Shown piece after piece: positions 8,112 to 17,894 of a stretch of 64,000 bases of DNA. This stretch comes from Metapseudomonas boanensis. GTDB taxonomy: Bacteria > Pseudomonadota > Gammaproteobacteria > Pseudomonadales > Pseudomonadaceae. The translations under genes were made by a program, and so were the position numbers. Numbering within the stretch: position 1 is the stretch's first letter; the number at the start of each line of letters is the position of its first letter. The DNA lies in the NCBI RefSeq assembly GCF_018704125.1, contig NZ_JAGTIS010000014.1, positions 1 to 64,000 of the forward strand. The letters run 5' to 3'. The notes beneath the pieces are model-generated. The model was not told where the DNA came from and did no database searches. It saw nothing but the letters and a program-made list of their open reading frames with translations.

Positions 8112-9743
8112 GTGAAGAACTGGACTGTTCGCTTGCGTATCCAGGCAAGTTTCGCGGTGATCATCGTCATCATGTCGTTGATGGCCACGATGTCCTACAT
8201 CCAGCTCATGAATATCGAGCACGAGGGTGACCGGGTACTCGAGGACGCAGTGCCGGGCATGCACCTGATCAGCAAGATTCGCAGCAGCTGGACCGATAAC
8301 CTGCTGCGCACCCAGGCCCAGTTGAACGAGGTGTCGGCAACTGGCGCAGTGACGATCTACAAGGCCGATCTGAAGGCGCTCGAGCAGAGCAATGCGCAAC
8401 TCGACGGCCTGCTCAAGGACTACGAGGCCACTATCAACTTGTCCGTGGATCGTGCCGAGTACGCGCAGTTCCTGGCGATCCGCAAGAATTACCTCGACCA
8501 GCAGGCCCAGGTGCTGGCGTTGATCAAGGAGCAGAAGCACAGTGCTGCGGGGCAGGCCTTCAAGGAAGGGGTGGTCGCGCACTGGTCCCAGGGCCGGCAA
8601 GTGTTGAACGACATGATCGAACTGAACAAGGACACGGCCGAGCAATCGATTGCCGAGATCGTGTCGTCGGTTCGCACTGCCGAGCGGAGCATGTTGCTGG
8701 CGCTGCTCTTGGCCGTGGCCGCCGCGGCGATCTGCGGCCTGCTGCTGTTGCGCGCAATCACCCGTCCGGTGGGCGGTATCGTGAATACCTTGAGGTCCAT
8801 GGCCGGGGGGGATCTGTCGGCCCGCTTGGCCTTGGGACGCCAAGATGAATTCCTCGCCATCGAAACCGGTTTCAACACCATGGCGGATGAGCTGAAGGGC
8901 TTGGTCTCGCAGGCGCAGCGCTCCTCCGTCCAGGTGACCACCTCGGTCACCGAGATCGCCGCAACTTCCAGGCAGCAGCAGGCGACCGCCACCGAAACGG
9001 CGGCCACCACCACTGAAATTGGTGCTACTTCGCGGGAAATCGCCGCCACTTCGCGGGATCTGGTACGCACCATGACCGAGGTGTCCGGCACCGCCGAACA
9101 GACTTCCGTGCTGGCCGGCTCCGGCCAGCTTGGTTTGGCACGGATGGAAGAGACCATGCATCAGGTGATGGGCGCAGCCGATCTGGTCAATGCCAAGCTG
9201 GCGATCCTCAACGAGAAGGCCGGCAACATCAATCAGGTGGTGACCACCATCGTCAAGGTGGCCGATCAGACCAACCTGCTATCGCTCAACGCTGCCATCG
9301 AGGCGGAGAAGGCTGGCGAATACGGCCGTGGCTTCGCTGTGGTGGCGACCGAGGTGCGCCGACTGGCCGACCAGACTGCCGTGGCGACCTACGACATCGA
9401 GCAGATGGTGCGCGAGATCCAGTCGGCCGTGTTGGCGGGGGTCATGGGGATGGACAAGTTCTCGGAAGAGGTGCGCCGCGGCATCGCCGAGGTAGGCCAG
9501 GTGGGCGAGCAGCTGTCGCAGATCATCCAGCAGGTCCAGGCGCTGGCGCCTCGCGTGCAGATGGTCAATGAGGGCATGCAGGCCCAGGCTACCGGCGCCG
9601 AGCAGATCAACCAGGCACTGGTGCAACTGGGCGAGGCCACCGGGCAGACGGTGGAGTCGCTGCGCCAGGCCAGCTCCGCCATCGATGAGCTGAACCTGGT
9701 GGCCAACGGCCTGCGGACCGGCGTCAGCCGCTTCAAAGTCTGA
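8112..9743 (+). CDS. wspA: Surface-sensing methyl-accepting chemoreceptor WspA
   Basis: The membrane receptor of the Wsp pathway, 543 residues. The GTG at 8112 (preceded by GGGGAAG) gives the start [14 protein letters not shown] that fits the family; an upstream extension to 7842 does not. It has a transmembrane helix at about residues 10-32, a periplasmic helical sensor of about 160 residues, a second helix at about 192-214, a HAMP domain, and a long cytoplasmic coiled coil. The tip of the coiled coil ([20 protein letters not shown]) lies around residues 385-405. In Pseudomonas, surface contact makes WspA clusters activate WspE. It is the first of seven wsp genes. Confidence 0.95.
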   Translation: MKNWTVRLRIQASFAVIIVIMSLMATMSYIQLMNIEHEGDRVLEDAVPGMHLISKIRSSWTDNLLRTQAQLNEVSATGAVTIYKADLKALEQSNAQLDGLLKDYEATINLSVDRAEYAQFLAIRKNYLDQQAQVLALIKEQKHSAAGQAFKEGVVAHWSQGRQVLNDMIELNKDTAEQSIAEIVSSVRTAERSMLLALLLAVAAAAICGLLLLRAITRPVGGIVNTLRSMAGGDLSARLALGRQDEFLAIETGFNTMADELKGLVSQAQRSSVQVTTSVTEIAATSRQQQATATETAATTTEIGATSREIAATSRDLVRTMTEVSGTAEQTSVLAGSGQLGLARMEETMHQVMGAADLVNAKLAILNEKAGNINQVVTTIVKVADQTNLLSLNAAIEAEKAGEYGRGFAVVATEVRRLADQTAVATYDIEQMVREIQSAVLAGVMGMDKFSEEVRRGIAEVGQVGEQLSQIIQQVQALAPRVQMVNEGMQAQATGAEQINQALVQLGEATGQTVESLRQASSAIDELNLVANGLRTGVSRFKV

Positions 9744-9752
9744 GCCGGCACC

Positions 9753-10265
9753 ATGTGCCCAAGCCGTCTCCACACCCCGGCCCGCAATGTCCGTGGCCAG
9801 CTCTATCTGTTGTTTCGCCTGGGCGAGGACCGTTACGCGCTGGACGTACGTGATGTGGTCGAAGTCCTGCCGCTGCTCCAACTCAAGCAGGTGCCCGAGG
9901 CTCCGGCCTGGGTCGCCGGGGTATTTTCCCATCGTGGTGTGCTGGTGCCGGTGCTCGACCTCGGAGCCCTGGCGTTCGGAAAGCCCGCGAAGGTGCGCAC
10001 CAGTACGCGGCTGGTGGTCGTGCATTACTCGACCGAGCCGTTGGACCCTGCGCGCTGGCTGGGGCTGATCCTGGAGCAGGCGACCGACACATTGCGTTGC
10101 CGCCCCGAGGACTTCCAGGAATATGGCCTGAATCAGGGCGAAGCCCGTTACCTGGGTCCGGTCTACCCGTCGTCGAATGGACTGGTACAGCGCATCCGGG
10201 TCGGTGACCTGCTGTCCGATGCGGTCCGCGAGCTGCTGTTCCCGGCGGCCGAGGAGGCGCTATGA
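9753..10265 (+). CDS. wspB: CheW-like coupling protein WspB
   Basis: A 170-residue CheW-domain protein with the family's LYLLFRLGEDRYALDVRDVV opening and a VAGVFSHRGVLVPVLDL core. It should couple the receptor WspA to the kinase WspE. It starts nine bases after wspA, and its stop codon overlaps the start of wspC, as expected for an operon with coupled translation. Confidence 0.93.
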   Translation: MCPSRLHTPARNVRGQLYLLFRLGEDRYALDVRDVVEVLPLLQLKQVPEAPAWVAGVFSHRGVLVPVLDLGALAFGKPAKVRTSTRLVVVHYSTEPLDPARWLGLILEQATDTLRCRPEDFQEYGLNQGEARYLGPVYPSSNGLVQRIRVGDLLSDAVRELLFPAAEEAL

Positions 10266-11503
10266 CAGAACGCTTCGAGGCCTTCTTGAAGGGCCGCATA
10301 GGCCTGGATGCCGAGTCTGTTGGCCGGGTGGTGATCGAGCGGGCCGTGCGTCAGCGCATGGCCGCGAGCGGTTACGTCGATATCGATCGCTACTGGCTGT
10401 CTCTGAATGCATCGGCCGGCGAGCAGCAGGCGCTGGTCGAGGCCGTGGTGGTGCCGGAAACCTGGTTCTTTCGCTATCCGGAGTCGTTCGCTGCCTTGGC
10501 CACGCTCGCCGTCGAGCGCTTGCCGACACTTTCACCGGGGCGTCCGCTGCGCATCCTCAGCCTGCCGTGTTCCACAGGGGAGGAGCCATACTCCATTGTC
10601 ATGGCGTTGCTGGACGCTGGTCTTGCGCCTGGTTTGTTCCAGGTCGATGCGGTGGATGTCAGCGAGCGCGTGCTGGCAAGTGCGCGTGCAGCGCTCTATG
10701 GGCGCAATTCTTTCCGGGGCGAGGAACTGGGCTTTCGCGAGCGTCATTTCATTCCCTTCGGCGACGGTTTCAGCCTGGCCCAGGAGGTCATCGGCAAGGT
10801 GCGCTTCATGCGCGGCAACCTGCTGGAGCCCGGTCTGCTGGCCGGCGAAGCGCCTTATGACTTCGTCTTCTGTCGCAATCTGCTGATCTACTTCGACCGC
10901 CCCACGCAGGCGAGTGTGCTGGAGGTGCTCAAGCGCCTGATGCGGCCTGATGGCGCCATGTTCATCGGCCCGGCTGAGGCCGGCCTGCTCAGCCAGAGTG
11001 ATATGGAGGCCCTGGGTATCGCCCATGCCTTCGTGTTCCAGCGCGCCAAGGCGCGGCCTGCCAGCAAGTCTGCCCGGCCAGGACCAGCCGTCGCTCGGCT
11101 CGAACCTCCAACGCCCCGTGTGGTGCCGATGGCTACGCCACGGCCGCGTGCCACGCTTCCGGCATCGGTGCCCAAGCCTGTGGTGATCGAGAACAGCAGC
11201 CTGGAGACTATTGCTGCACTGGCCAACGCGGGGCACAGCGAGGAGGCACGCGCAGCCTGTGAACGCCATCTGGCCGCCCATGGCCCCTCGGCCGAGGTGT
11301 TCTACTGGTTTGGCTTGCTCAGCGATGTGGCGGGCCGGGGCGACGAGGCGCTGGATTACTACCGCAAGACCCTTTACCTGCAACCGCAGCACGCCGAGGC
11401 TCTGGCACATCTGTCCACCTTGCTGGCGGCACGCGGGGATTTGGCCGGGGCGCGGCGACTGCAGGAGCGAGCGAGTCGTGGAGTGAACAACAATGGTCGA
11501 TAG
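10262..11503 (+). CDS. wspC: CheR-type receptor methyltransferase WspC with C-terminal TPR
   Basis: A 413-residue chemoreceptor methyltransferase that adds methyl groups from S-adenosylmethionine to WspA glutamates and so sets its activity. The CheR catalytic domain fills residues 1-270, with LSLPCSTGEEPYSI as SAM-binding motif and FCRNLLIYFD near its end. A proline-rich linker follows (about 265-310), then tetratricopeptide-like helices (about 310-405, including VFYWFGLLSDVAGRGDEALD). Its ATG overlaps wspB by 4 bases, and its 3' end overlaps wspD by 11 bases. Confidence 0.95.
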   Translation: MTERFEAFLKGRIGLDAESVGRVVIERAVRQRMAASGYVDIDRYWLSLNASAGEQQALVEAVVVPETWFFRYPESFAALATLAVERLPTLSPGRPLRILSLPCSTGEEPYSIVMALLDAGLAPGLFQVDAVDVSERVLASARAALYGRNSFRGEELGFRERHFIPFGDGFSLAQEVIGKVRFMRGNLLEPGLLAGEAPYDFVFCRNLLIYFDRPTQASVLEVLKRLMRPDGAMFIGPAEAGLLSQSDMEALGIAHAFVFQRAKARPASKSARPGPAVARLEPPTPRVVPMATPRPRATLPASVPKPVVIENSSLETIAALANAGHSEEARAACERHLAAHGPSAEVFYWFGLLSDVAGRGDEALDYYRKTLYLQPQHAEALAHLSTLLAARGDLAGARRLQERASRGVNNNGR

Positions 11504-12179
11504 CCACCTGCCGCTGAGCGATGCCGAGGCACTGCCGCCGGTGGATGATTGCTGGAATCGTATCGGCGTCCATGGCGACAAGTCCTGTGAACGCCTGGCG
11601 AACCATGTGCATTGCCGAAATTGCGAAGTGCATGCCGCTGCGGCCACCATGCTGCTGGATCGCTATGCACTGCAACGGGAGCGGAAATCCGACGAGGTGG
11701 TGGAGGAGGGCGAGGTGCTCGGCGATTGCACCTCGACGCTGGTGTTCCGGCTGGGCGAGGCCTGGCTGGGGTTGGCCACCCGCAGCTTGACGGAAGTGGC
11801 AGCGATGAATCCGATCCATTCGCTGCCCCATCAGCGTTCCCGCTCATTGATTGGGGTTACCAACGTTCGCGGTGCACTGGCTGCCTGCATCTCCCTGGTC
11901 GAACTGCTGGCGTTGGAGCCGGGCGCTGCTGTTCAGGGGGATCGCCGTGTAGTACCCCGCATGCTGATTCTCGCCAGCCCGGGAGGCCCACTGGTGGCCC
12001 CCGTGGATGAAGTCGACGGCATCCACGGAATTCCTGTTGAGGCAGTGGTCGAGCCGGGGCGGGGCACGTCCCAGGCTGCGCGCCAGTTCGCGTCCGGGGT
12101 GGTGCAGTGGCGAGGTCGCAGCATCACGCTATTGGACGAAAACCTGTTGCTACAGGCCATGGCAAGGAGCCTGGCATGA
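11493..12179 (+). CDS. wspD: CheW-like coupling protein WspD
   Basis: A 228-residue second coupling protein. The CheW domain occupies roughly residues 75-225 (LVFRLGEAWLGLATRSLTEV, then GVTNVRGALAACISL). The N-terminal 70 residues hold a cysteine-containing segment (HVHCRNCEVHAAAATMLLD) that is usual in WspD proteins. Together with WspB it links WspA to WspE. The start overlaps wspC and the stop overlaps wspE (ATGA). Confidence 0.92.
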   Translation: MVDSHLPLSDAEALPPVDDCWNRIGVHGDKSCERLANHVHCRNCEVHAAAATMLLDRYALQRERKSDEVVEEGEVLGDCTSTLVFRLGEAWLGLATRSLTEVAAMNPIHSLPHQRSRSLIGVTNVRGALAACISLVELLALEPGAAVQGDRRVVPRMLILASPGGPLVAPVDEVDGIHGIPVEAVVEPGRGTSQAARQFASGVVQWRGRSITLLDENLLLQAMARSLA

Positions 12180-14440
12180 CTCCGGACCAGATGCGCGACG
12201 CCTCCCTGTTGGAGCTGTTCCGCCTGGAGGCCGAGGCCCAGGCCCAGGTGCTCAACGCCGGGTTGCTGGTGCTGGAACGTCACCCTGGCCAAGCCGACCA
12301 GCTGGAGGCCTGCATGCGTGCGGCCCATTCGCTGAAGGGCGCCGCGCGGATCGTTGGGTTGGATGCTGGGGTGAGGGTCGCCCACGTCATGGAGGATCTG
12401 CTCGAGGCCGCTCGCCATGGGCATCTGATCCTCCAGCCGGATCATATCGATGCCCTGCTGCAGGGCTCTGACCTGCTGTTGCGTATTGGCGCGGACGCGG
12501 ACTGGGCGGACAGCTCCGGTCGCGAGGCGGTCGACACCTTGCTGCTGCGTTTGCAGGGGCAGGCAGTGGTTGCCGAGCCTGGCCCGGTCACACCTGCGGC
12601 CCCGGTATCGGCCACGGTTGCCATGGAACAAGAGACGGTGGCGCACGACGAAGAGCCGGTAGCGGTCGCCGCGGAAACGGCAGCGGATGCGCGCGCCCGG
12701 GTGCTGCGGGTCAGTGCCGAGCGCCTCGATCACCTGCTGGATATCTCCAGCAAGTCGCTGGTGGAGTTCCAGCGGATCAAACCCCTGACCGACTCCCTGC
12801 AACGCCTGCGGCGCTTGCAAGTGAGCGCCAGCCGAGCCCTGGATGTGGTGCGCGAGTCCGTGCTGGACACAGCGCTCGATCCCCAGGCCCACGCCATGCT
12901 CGGTGAGGCCCGGCAACTGCTTGGCGAATGCCAGCAGATGCTTGCCCGCCATATGACCGAGTTCGATGAGTTCGGCTGGCAAGGCGGCCAGCGCGCCCAG
13001 GTCATGTATGACGCGGCCTTGGCTTCACGTATGCGTCCATTCGGCGATGTGCTGGCTGGCCAGGCACGGATGATCCGCGACCTCGGCCGCTCCCTGGGTA
13101 AGCAGGTGCGCCTCGAGGTCGAAGGCGAGAACACTCAGGTCGATCGTGATGTGCTGGAACGTCTGGAAGCGCCGCTCACTCACTTGTTGCGCAATGCCGT
13201 GGACCACGGCATCGAGCTCGCCGAGCTGCGTGCCCGGCTAGGCAAGCCCGAAGAAGGCTGCATCCGCCTGCAAGCCCGCCATCACGCCGGCATGCTGTTG
13301 CTGGAACTCTCCGATGACGGCATGGGCGTGGACCTGGAGCGTCTGCGCGATGCTTTGGTCGCACGCCAGTTCGCCAGCGCCGAAACCGCTGCGCGCCTGA
13401 CCGAAGAGGAGCTGCTCGCATTCCTCTTCCTGCCTGGCTTCAGCATGCGCGAGCAGGTCACCGAGGTCTCGGGACGCGGAGTCGGGCTGGACGCTGTGCA
13501 GCACATGGTCCGCCAGCTTCGTGGCGGGGTGCACATGGAGCAGCGCCAGGGACAGGGCGCCACCTTCCATCTCGAAGTGCCATTGACCCTTTCGGTGGTG
13601 CGCAGCCTGGTGGTGGAGGTCGGTGGTGAGGCCTATGCCTTCCCGCTTGCGCATATCGATCGCATGACCCGTTTGCAACCCGAGGACATTGTCCAGCTCG
13701 AAGGGCGGCAGCATTTCTGGCACGAGGGCCGCCACGTGGGGCTGGTTTCCGGCAGCCAGATTCTCCAGTGCGCCGAGGGCCAGCATGAGGACGAAGGCAT
13801 CCCGGTGGTGCTGATCAGCGAACGTGACAGCTGCTACGGCATTGCGGTGGAGCGTTTCATCGGCGAGCGCACGCTGGTGGTGATGCCGCTCGATCCGCGC
13901 CTGGGCAAGGTCCAGGACCTCGCGGCGGGTGCCTTGCTGGATGACGGCACGCCGGTGCTGATCCTTGATGTGGAGGACCTGTTCCAGTCGATCGGCAAGC
14001 TGCTCGGCAGCGGTCGTCTGGAGCGGGTCGACCGCGCCAGCCGCCAGGGCGCCGGAGCCCGACGCAAGCGAGTGCTGGTGGTCGACGATTCGCTCACCGT
14101 CCGCGAGCTGGAGCGCAAGCTGTTGCAGGGTAACGGCTACGATGTGGCCGTGGCGGTGGATGGCATGGATGGCTGGAACGCGCTGCGCTCCGAGCATTTC
14201 GATCTGCTGATCACCGACATCGACATGCCGCGCATGGATGGCATCGAATTGGTGACGCTGGTGCGTCGCGACAATCGCCTGCAGTCCCTGCCGGCGATGG
14301 TGGTGTCCTACAAGGATCGTGAGGAAGACCGTCGGCGTGGCCTCGATGCCGGCGCCGACTATTATCTCGCCAAGGCCAGCTTCCATGATGAGGCGCTGCT
14401 GGACGCCGTGGTCATGCTGATCGGAGATGCGCAGGGATGA
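12176..14440 (+). CDS. wspE: Hybrid CheA-type histidine kinase/response regulator WspE
   Basis: A 754-residue hybrid kinase. The start is the ATGA overlap with wspD; the frame extends 23 codons further upstream, but only inside wspD. Domains in order: an Hpt domain with phosphoryl-acceptor His51 in AAHSLKGAARIVG; a dimerisation and ATP-binding domain with the N-box LLRNAVDHGIEL near 333-347 and GRGVGLDAV; a CheW-like domain of about 120 residues after it; and a C-terminal receiver with Asp681 in ITDIDMPRMDG. It phosphorylates WspR (output) and WspF (feedback). Confidence 0.96.
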   Translation: MTPDQMRDASLLELFRLEAEAQAQVLNAGLLVLERHPGQADQLEACMRAAHSLKGAARIVGLDAGVRVAHVMEDLLEAARHGHLILQPDHIDALLQGSDLLLRIGADADWADSSGREAVDTLLLRLQGQAVVAEPGPVTPAAPVSATVAMEQETVAHDEEPVAVAAETAADARARVLRVSAERLDHLLDISSKSLVEFQRIKPLTDSLQRLRRLQVSASRALDVVRESVLDTALDPQAHAMLGEARQLLGECQQMLARHMTEFDEFGWQGGQRAQVMYDAALASRMRPFGDVLAGQARMIRDLGRSLGKQVRLEVEGENTQVDRDVLERLEAPLTHLLRNAVDHGIELAELRARLGKPEEGCIRLQARHHAGMLLLELSDDGMGVDLERLRDALVARQFASAETAARLTEEELLAFLFLPGFSMREQVTEVSGRGVGLDAVQHMVRQLRGGVHMEQRQGQGATFHLEVPLTLSVVRSLVVEVGGEAYAFPLAHIDRMTRLQPEDIVQLEGRQHFWHEGRHVGLVSGSQILQCAEGQHEDEGIPVVLISERDSCYGIAVERFIGERTLVVMPLDPRLGKVQDLAAGALLDDGTPVLILDVEDLFQSIGKLLGSGRLERVDRASRQGAGARRKRVLVVDDSLTVRELERKLLQGNGYDVAVAVDGMDGWNALRSEHFDLLITDIDMPRMDGIELVTLVRRDNRLQSLPAMVVSYKDREEDRRRGLDAGADYYLAKASFHDEALLDAVVMLIGDAQG

Positions 14441-15441
14441 GGGTAGGGATAGTCAACGACATGCCGCTGGCGATAGAGGCCCTGCGCCGGGCGCTGGCAC
14501 TGGAGCCTGCGCATCAGATCGCCTGGATCGCCGGCAACGGCATCGAAGGCGTTGCACGGTGCCGCCAGGACACCCCGGACGTGGTGCTGATGGACCTGCT
14601 GATGCCGGAGATGGATGGCGTCGAAGCGACGAGACGGATCATGGCCGAATGCCCTTGCGCCATCCTGATCGTCACTGTCGACGTCGAACAGAACGTGAAT
14701 CGGGTATTTGAAGCCATGGGCCATGGTGCCTTGGACGCGGTGAATACCCCGGCGCTCGGCAGCGGTCAGGCCAAGGAGGCCGCCGTCCTGTTGCGCAAGA
14801 TTCAGAACATCAGTTGGCTGGTGGGGCCGCGCGACAGTCGTGAGCCGGGGGCTGCGCAACCGCGCGAGCGCGGGCACAGCGCCCAGCGTCTGGTAGCAAT
14901 TGGCGCATCTGCCGGTGGGCCGGCCTCCTTGGCGCAGCTGCTCAAGCAGCTACCGGCGGATTTCCAGGCTTCGATCGTGCTGGTTCAGCACGTAGACGAG
15001 GTTTTTGCCGCCGGCATGGCCGAGTGGCTCGCCAGCGAATCCCGTCTGCCGGTGCGCCTGGCCCGCGAGGGTGAGCCGCCCCAGCCGGGGACCATCCTCC
15101 TGGCGGGTACCAACAACCACCTTAGGCTACTGCGCAATGGCGTGCTGGCGTATACCGCCGAGCCTGCCAGCCATGTCTACCGGCCATCGATCGACGTGTT
15201 TTTCGATAGCCTGGTGGAACATTGGAAGGGCGAGGCCGTGGGCGTGTTGCTGACCGGAATGGGGCGCGACGGTGCCGAGGGCCTGAAACGCATGCGTGGG
15301 CGTGGCTTCCTGACCATTGCCCAGGACCAGGCGAGCAGTGCGGTTTACGGTATGCCCAAGGCAGCGGCAGCGATCGGCGCGGCGGTCGAAGTATTGCCGC
15401 TGGATCGCATCGCGCCGAGGCTTGTCCAAGTGTTTTCATGA
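14437..15441 (+). CDS. wspF: CheB-type methylesterase WspF
   Basis: A 334-residue response regulator and receptor methylesterase. The receiver domain has Asp53 in [11 protein letters not shown]. The C-terminal esterase domain has the catalytic serine in [12 protein letters not shown] and the later [11 protein letters not shown] motif. WspF removes methyl groups from WspA; in pseudomonads, loss of WspF locks the pathway on and gives wrinkly, c-di-GMP-rich colonies. The frame looks intact here, so no such mutation is visible. The start overlaps the wspE stop by 4 bases. Confidence 0.95.
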   Translation: MRVGIVNDMPLAIEALRRALALEPAHQIAWIAGNGIEGVARCRQDTPDVVLMDLLMPEMDGVEATRRIMAECPCAILIVTVDVEQNVNRVFEAMGHGALDAVNTPALGSGQAKEAAVLLRKIQNISWLVGPRDSREPGAAQPRERGHSAQRLVAIGASAGGPASLAQLLKQLPADFQASIVLVQHVDEVFAAGMAEWLASESRLPVRLAREGEPPQPGTILLAGTNNHLRLLRNGVLAYTAEPASHVYRPSIDVFFDSLVEHWKGEAVGVLLTGMGRDGAEGLKRMRGRGFLTIAQDQASSAVYGMPKAAAAIGAAVEVLPLDRIAPRLVQVFS

Positions 15442-15514
15442 AGAATCAGCCTCAGGCCCTTGGGCTGGAGAGGCTTTGAGTCGTTACCTGAGGCCCGCGG
15501 GCCCGGAGAGTTCT

Positions 15515-16546
15515 ATGCATTATCCCCATCGCAGCCACGCGGATATGGCCGGCTCGACGGAAAGCGCCGTGATGGTGCTGCTGGTCGATGACCAGGCAAT
15601 GATTGGCGAGGCGGTTCGTCGGGCGCTGGGCAGTGAGGAAGGTATCGATTTCCACTTCTGCTCCGACCCGAACCAGGCCGTGGCCGTGGCCCGGCAGATC
15701 AGGCCGACGGTTATCCTCCAGGACCTGGTGATGCCTGGAGTGGACGGGCTGAGCCTGCTGTCTGAGTATCGCCAGGTGCCGGCCCTGCGGGATGTGCCGA
15801 TCATCGTGCTGTCCACCAAGGAAGAGCCCTCGGTGAAGAGCGCCGCGTTCGCTGCGGGAGCCAACGATTACCTGGTCAAACTGCCGGATGCCATCGAACT
15901 CGTGGCGCGCGTCCGCTATCACTCGCGCTCCTATGTGGCCCTGCAGCAGCGCGATGAAGCCTACCGTGCCCTGCGTGAAAGCCAGCAGCAGCTGCTGGAG
16001 ACCAACCTGGTGCTGCAGCGCCTGATGAACTCCGATGGCCTCACAGGGCTGTCCAACCGCCGTCATTTCGACGAATACCTGGAAATGGAGTGGCGTCGGG
16101 CCCTGCGCGAGCAGAGCCAGGTATCGCTGCTGATGATCGATGTCGATCACTTCAAGGGCTTCAACGACAGCTTCGGTCATGTTGCCGGAGACGAGGCGCT
16201 GCGCCGGGTGGCTGACACCATCCGCGATTCCTGCAGTCGCTCTACCGATCTGCCGGCGCGTTACGGCGGTGAAGAATTCGCCATGGTCCTGCCCGGCACT
16301 GCCGCTGGAGGCGCACGCCTGCTGGCCGAAAAGGTGCGTCGCGCCATCGAGGCCCTGCATATTCCTCATGACCGACCGGAGCCGGGCTCGGTGTTGACGG
16401 TCAGTATCGGCCTGGCAACCCTGACCCCCAAGGCGGGCCAGGCTTCGCTGGTGCTAGTGGACATGGCCGACCAGGGGCTTTACCAGGCCAAGAAGGGTGG
16501 GCGGAACCAGGTCGCCGTGGTTGCGGCGACCGGCAGCGCCAGGTAA
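15515..16546 (+). CDS. wspR: Response regulator diguanylate cyclase WspR
   Basis: A 343-residue diguanylate cyclase that makes c-di-GMP from two GTP when phosphorylated by WspE. It has a receiver domain with Asp70 in [12 protein letters not shown], a coiled linker (about 145-175), and a GGDEF domain with GGEEF at 251-255. The product-inhibition site RSTD (Arg242-Asp245) is intact, so feedback by c-di-GMP should operate. I chose the ATG at 15515 because [11 protein letters not shown] matches known WspR N-termini and CGGAGAG precedes it. Unlike the tightly overlapping genes before it, it follows a 73-base gap. Confidence 0.96.
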   Translation: MHYPHRSHADMAGSTESAVMVLLVDDQAMIGEAVRRALGSEEGIDFHFCSDPNQAVAVARQIRPTVILQDLVMPGVDGLSLLSEYRQVPALRDVPIIVLSTKEEPSVKSAAFAAGANDYLVKLPDAIELVARVRYHSRSYVALQQRDEAYRALRESQQQLLETNLVLQRLMNSDGLTGLSNRRHFDEYLEMEWRRALREQSQVSLLMIDVDHFKGFNDSFGHVAGDEALRRVADTIRDSCSRSTDLPARYGGEEFAMVLPGTAAGGARLLAEKVRRAIEALHIPHDRPEPGSVLTVSIGLATLTPKAGQASLVLVDMADQGLYQAKKGGRNQVAVVAATGSAR

Positions 16547-16683
16547 TCCACGCGTGGTGTGATAACCCGGCGCCCGCGCGTCGCCGTATCGGCGTAAATC
16601 GCGGCGGGCATGCTGTCGGTATCGGGCGACTCGGGTATACTCGCCGGCTTTTCCGAAAGTTTTGCCAGCGAGAGCTTCCAGCC

Positions 16684-17779
16684 ATGGAAATCAACCCGAT
16701 CCTGAACAGCATCAAGGACCTCTCCGACCGTACCCAGACCATTCGGGGGTATCTTTGACTACGATCACAAGCATGATCGTCTCGTCGAAGTAAACCGCGA
16801 ACTCGAAGACCCCAACGTCTGGAACAATCCGGAATACGCTCAGAACCTCGGCCGCGAACGTGCCCAGCTGGCGCAGATCGTCGAAACCCTGGACGACCTG
16901 GCCGGTGGCCTGACCGACTCCCGCGACCTGCTCGACATGGCGGTCGAGGAGAATGACGAAGGCGCCGTGAACGACGTCGCTTCCGAAGTCGAGCGTCTGC
17001 GCGAGATCCTCGAGAAGCTGGAGTTCCGCCGCATGTTCAGCGGCGAGATGGACCCGAACAACGCCTACCTGGACATCCAGGCTGGCTCTGGCGGCACCGA
17101 GGCCCAGGACTGGGCCAACATGCTCTTGCGCATGTACCTGCGCTGGGCTGACAAACACGGCTTCGATGCCACCATCATGGAACTGTCCGAAGGCGAAGTA
17201 GCCGGCATCAAGGGCTGCACCGTGCATATCAAGGGCGAGTACGCCTTTGGCTGGCTGCGCACGGAGATCGGTGTGCACCGCCTGGTTCGCAAGAGTCCGT
17301 TCGACTCCGGCAACCGCCGCCATACCTCGTTCACCGCGGTGTTCGTGTCGCCGGAAATCGACGACAACATCGAGATCGAGATCAACCCGGCGGACCTGCG
17401 TATCGACACCTACCGCTCCTCGGGCGCCGGTGGCCAGCACGTGAACACTACCGACTCGGCGGTGCGTATCACCCACGTGCCGACCAACACCGTGGTCAGT
17501 TGCCAGAACGAACGCTCCCAGCATGCCAACAAGGACACCGCCATGAAGATGCTGCGGGCCAAGTTGTACGAGCAGGAGATGCAGAAGCGCAACGCCGCGT
17601 CCCAGGCCCTGGAAGACTCCAAGTCCGATATCGGCTGGGGCCACCAGATCCGCTCCTATGTGCTCGATCAGTCGCGCATCAAGGATTTGCGTACCAGCGT
17701 CGAGCGCAGCGACTGCGACAAGGTGCTGGACGGCGATATCGACGAGTACCTCGAAGCGAGCCTCAAACAAGGGCTGTGA
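16684..17779 (+). CDS. prfB: Peptide chain release factor 2 (RF2), made by programmed +1 frameshift
   Basis: RF2 releases finished proteins at UGA and UAA. The first 24 codons from the ATG at 16684 end at an in-frame TGA (16756-16758). Reading resumes one base later at GAC (16757) and runs to 17779, giving a 364-residue protein. The SPF codon-recognition motif is at about 204-206 and the catalytic GGQ at 249-251 ([10 protein letters not shown]). The feature therefore spans two frames and should not be annotated as a pseudogene. A TATACT -10-like box is at 16636-16641. lysS follows, after a REP element. Confidence 0.97.
16741..16759 (+). promoter_or_regulatory. prfB: RF2 autoregulatory +1 frameshift site
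   Basis: ATTCGGGGGTATCTTTGAC contains a Shine-Dalgarno-like GGGGG, the slippery CTT codon and the in-frame TGA followed by C. This matches the classical bacterial RF2 site. When RF2 is scarce, termination at the poor UGAC context is slow, and the ribosome slips +1 to make RF2. Confidence 0.97.
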
Positions 17780-17792
17780 CGCGCCGCACTCT

Positions 17793-17852
17793 TGTAGGAG
17801 CGAGCTTGCTCGCGAACAGCTTCGAGAGCTTCGCGCGCAAGCTCGCTCCTAC
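17793..17852. repeat. REP doublet (REPIN-type) between prfB and lysS
   Basis: TGTAGGAGCGAGCTTGCTCG and its near complement, ending CTCGCTCCTACG, form an inverted pair with a short centre. This is the standard pseudomonad REP sequence. It lies in the transcribed spacer between two co-directional translation genes. A second, very similar doublet lies at 58569-58626. Confidence 0.92.
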
Positions 17853-17894
17853 GGTTACCCAAATTGAAATAGACGCCAGGCAGATAGAAAGACC

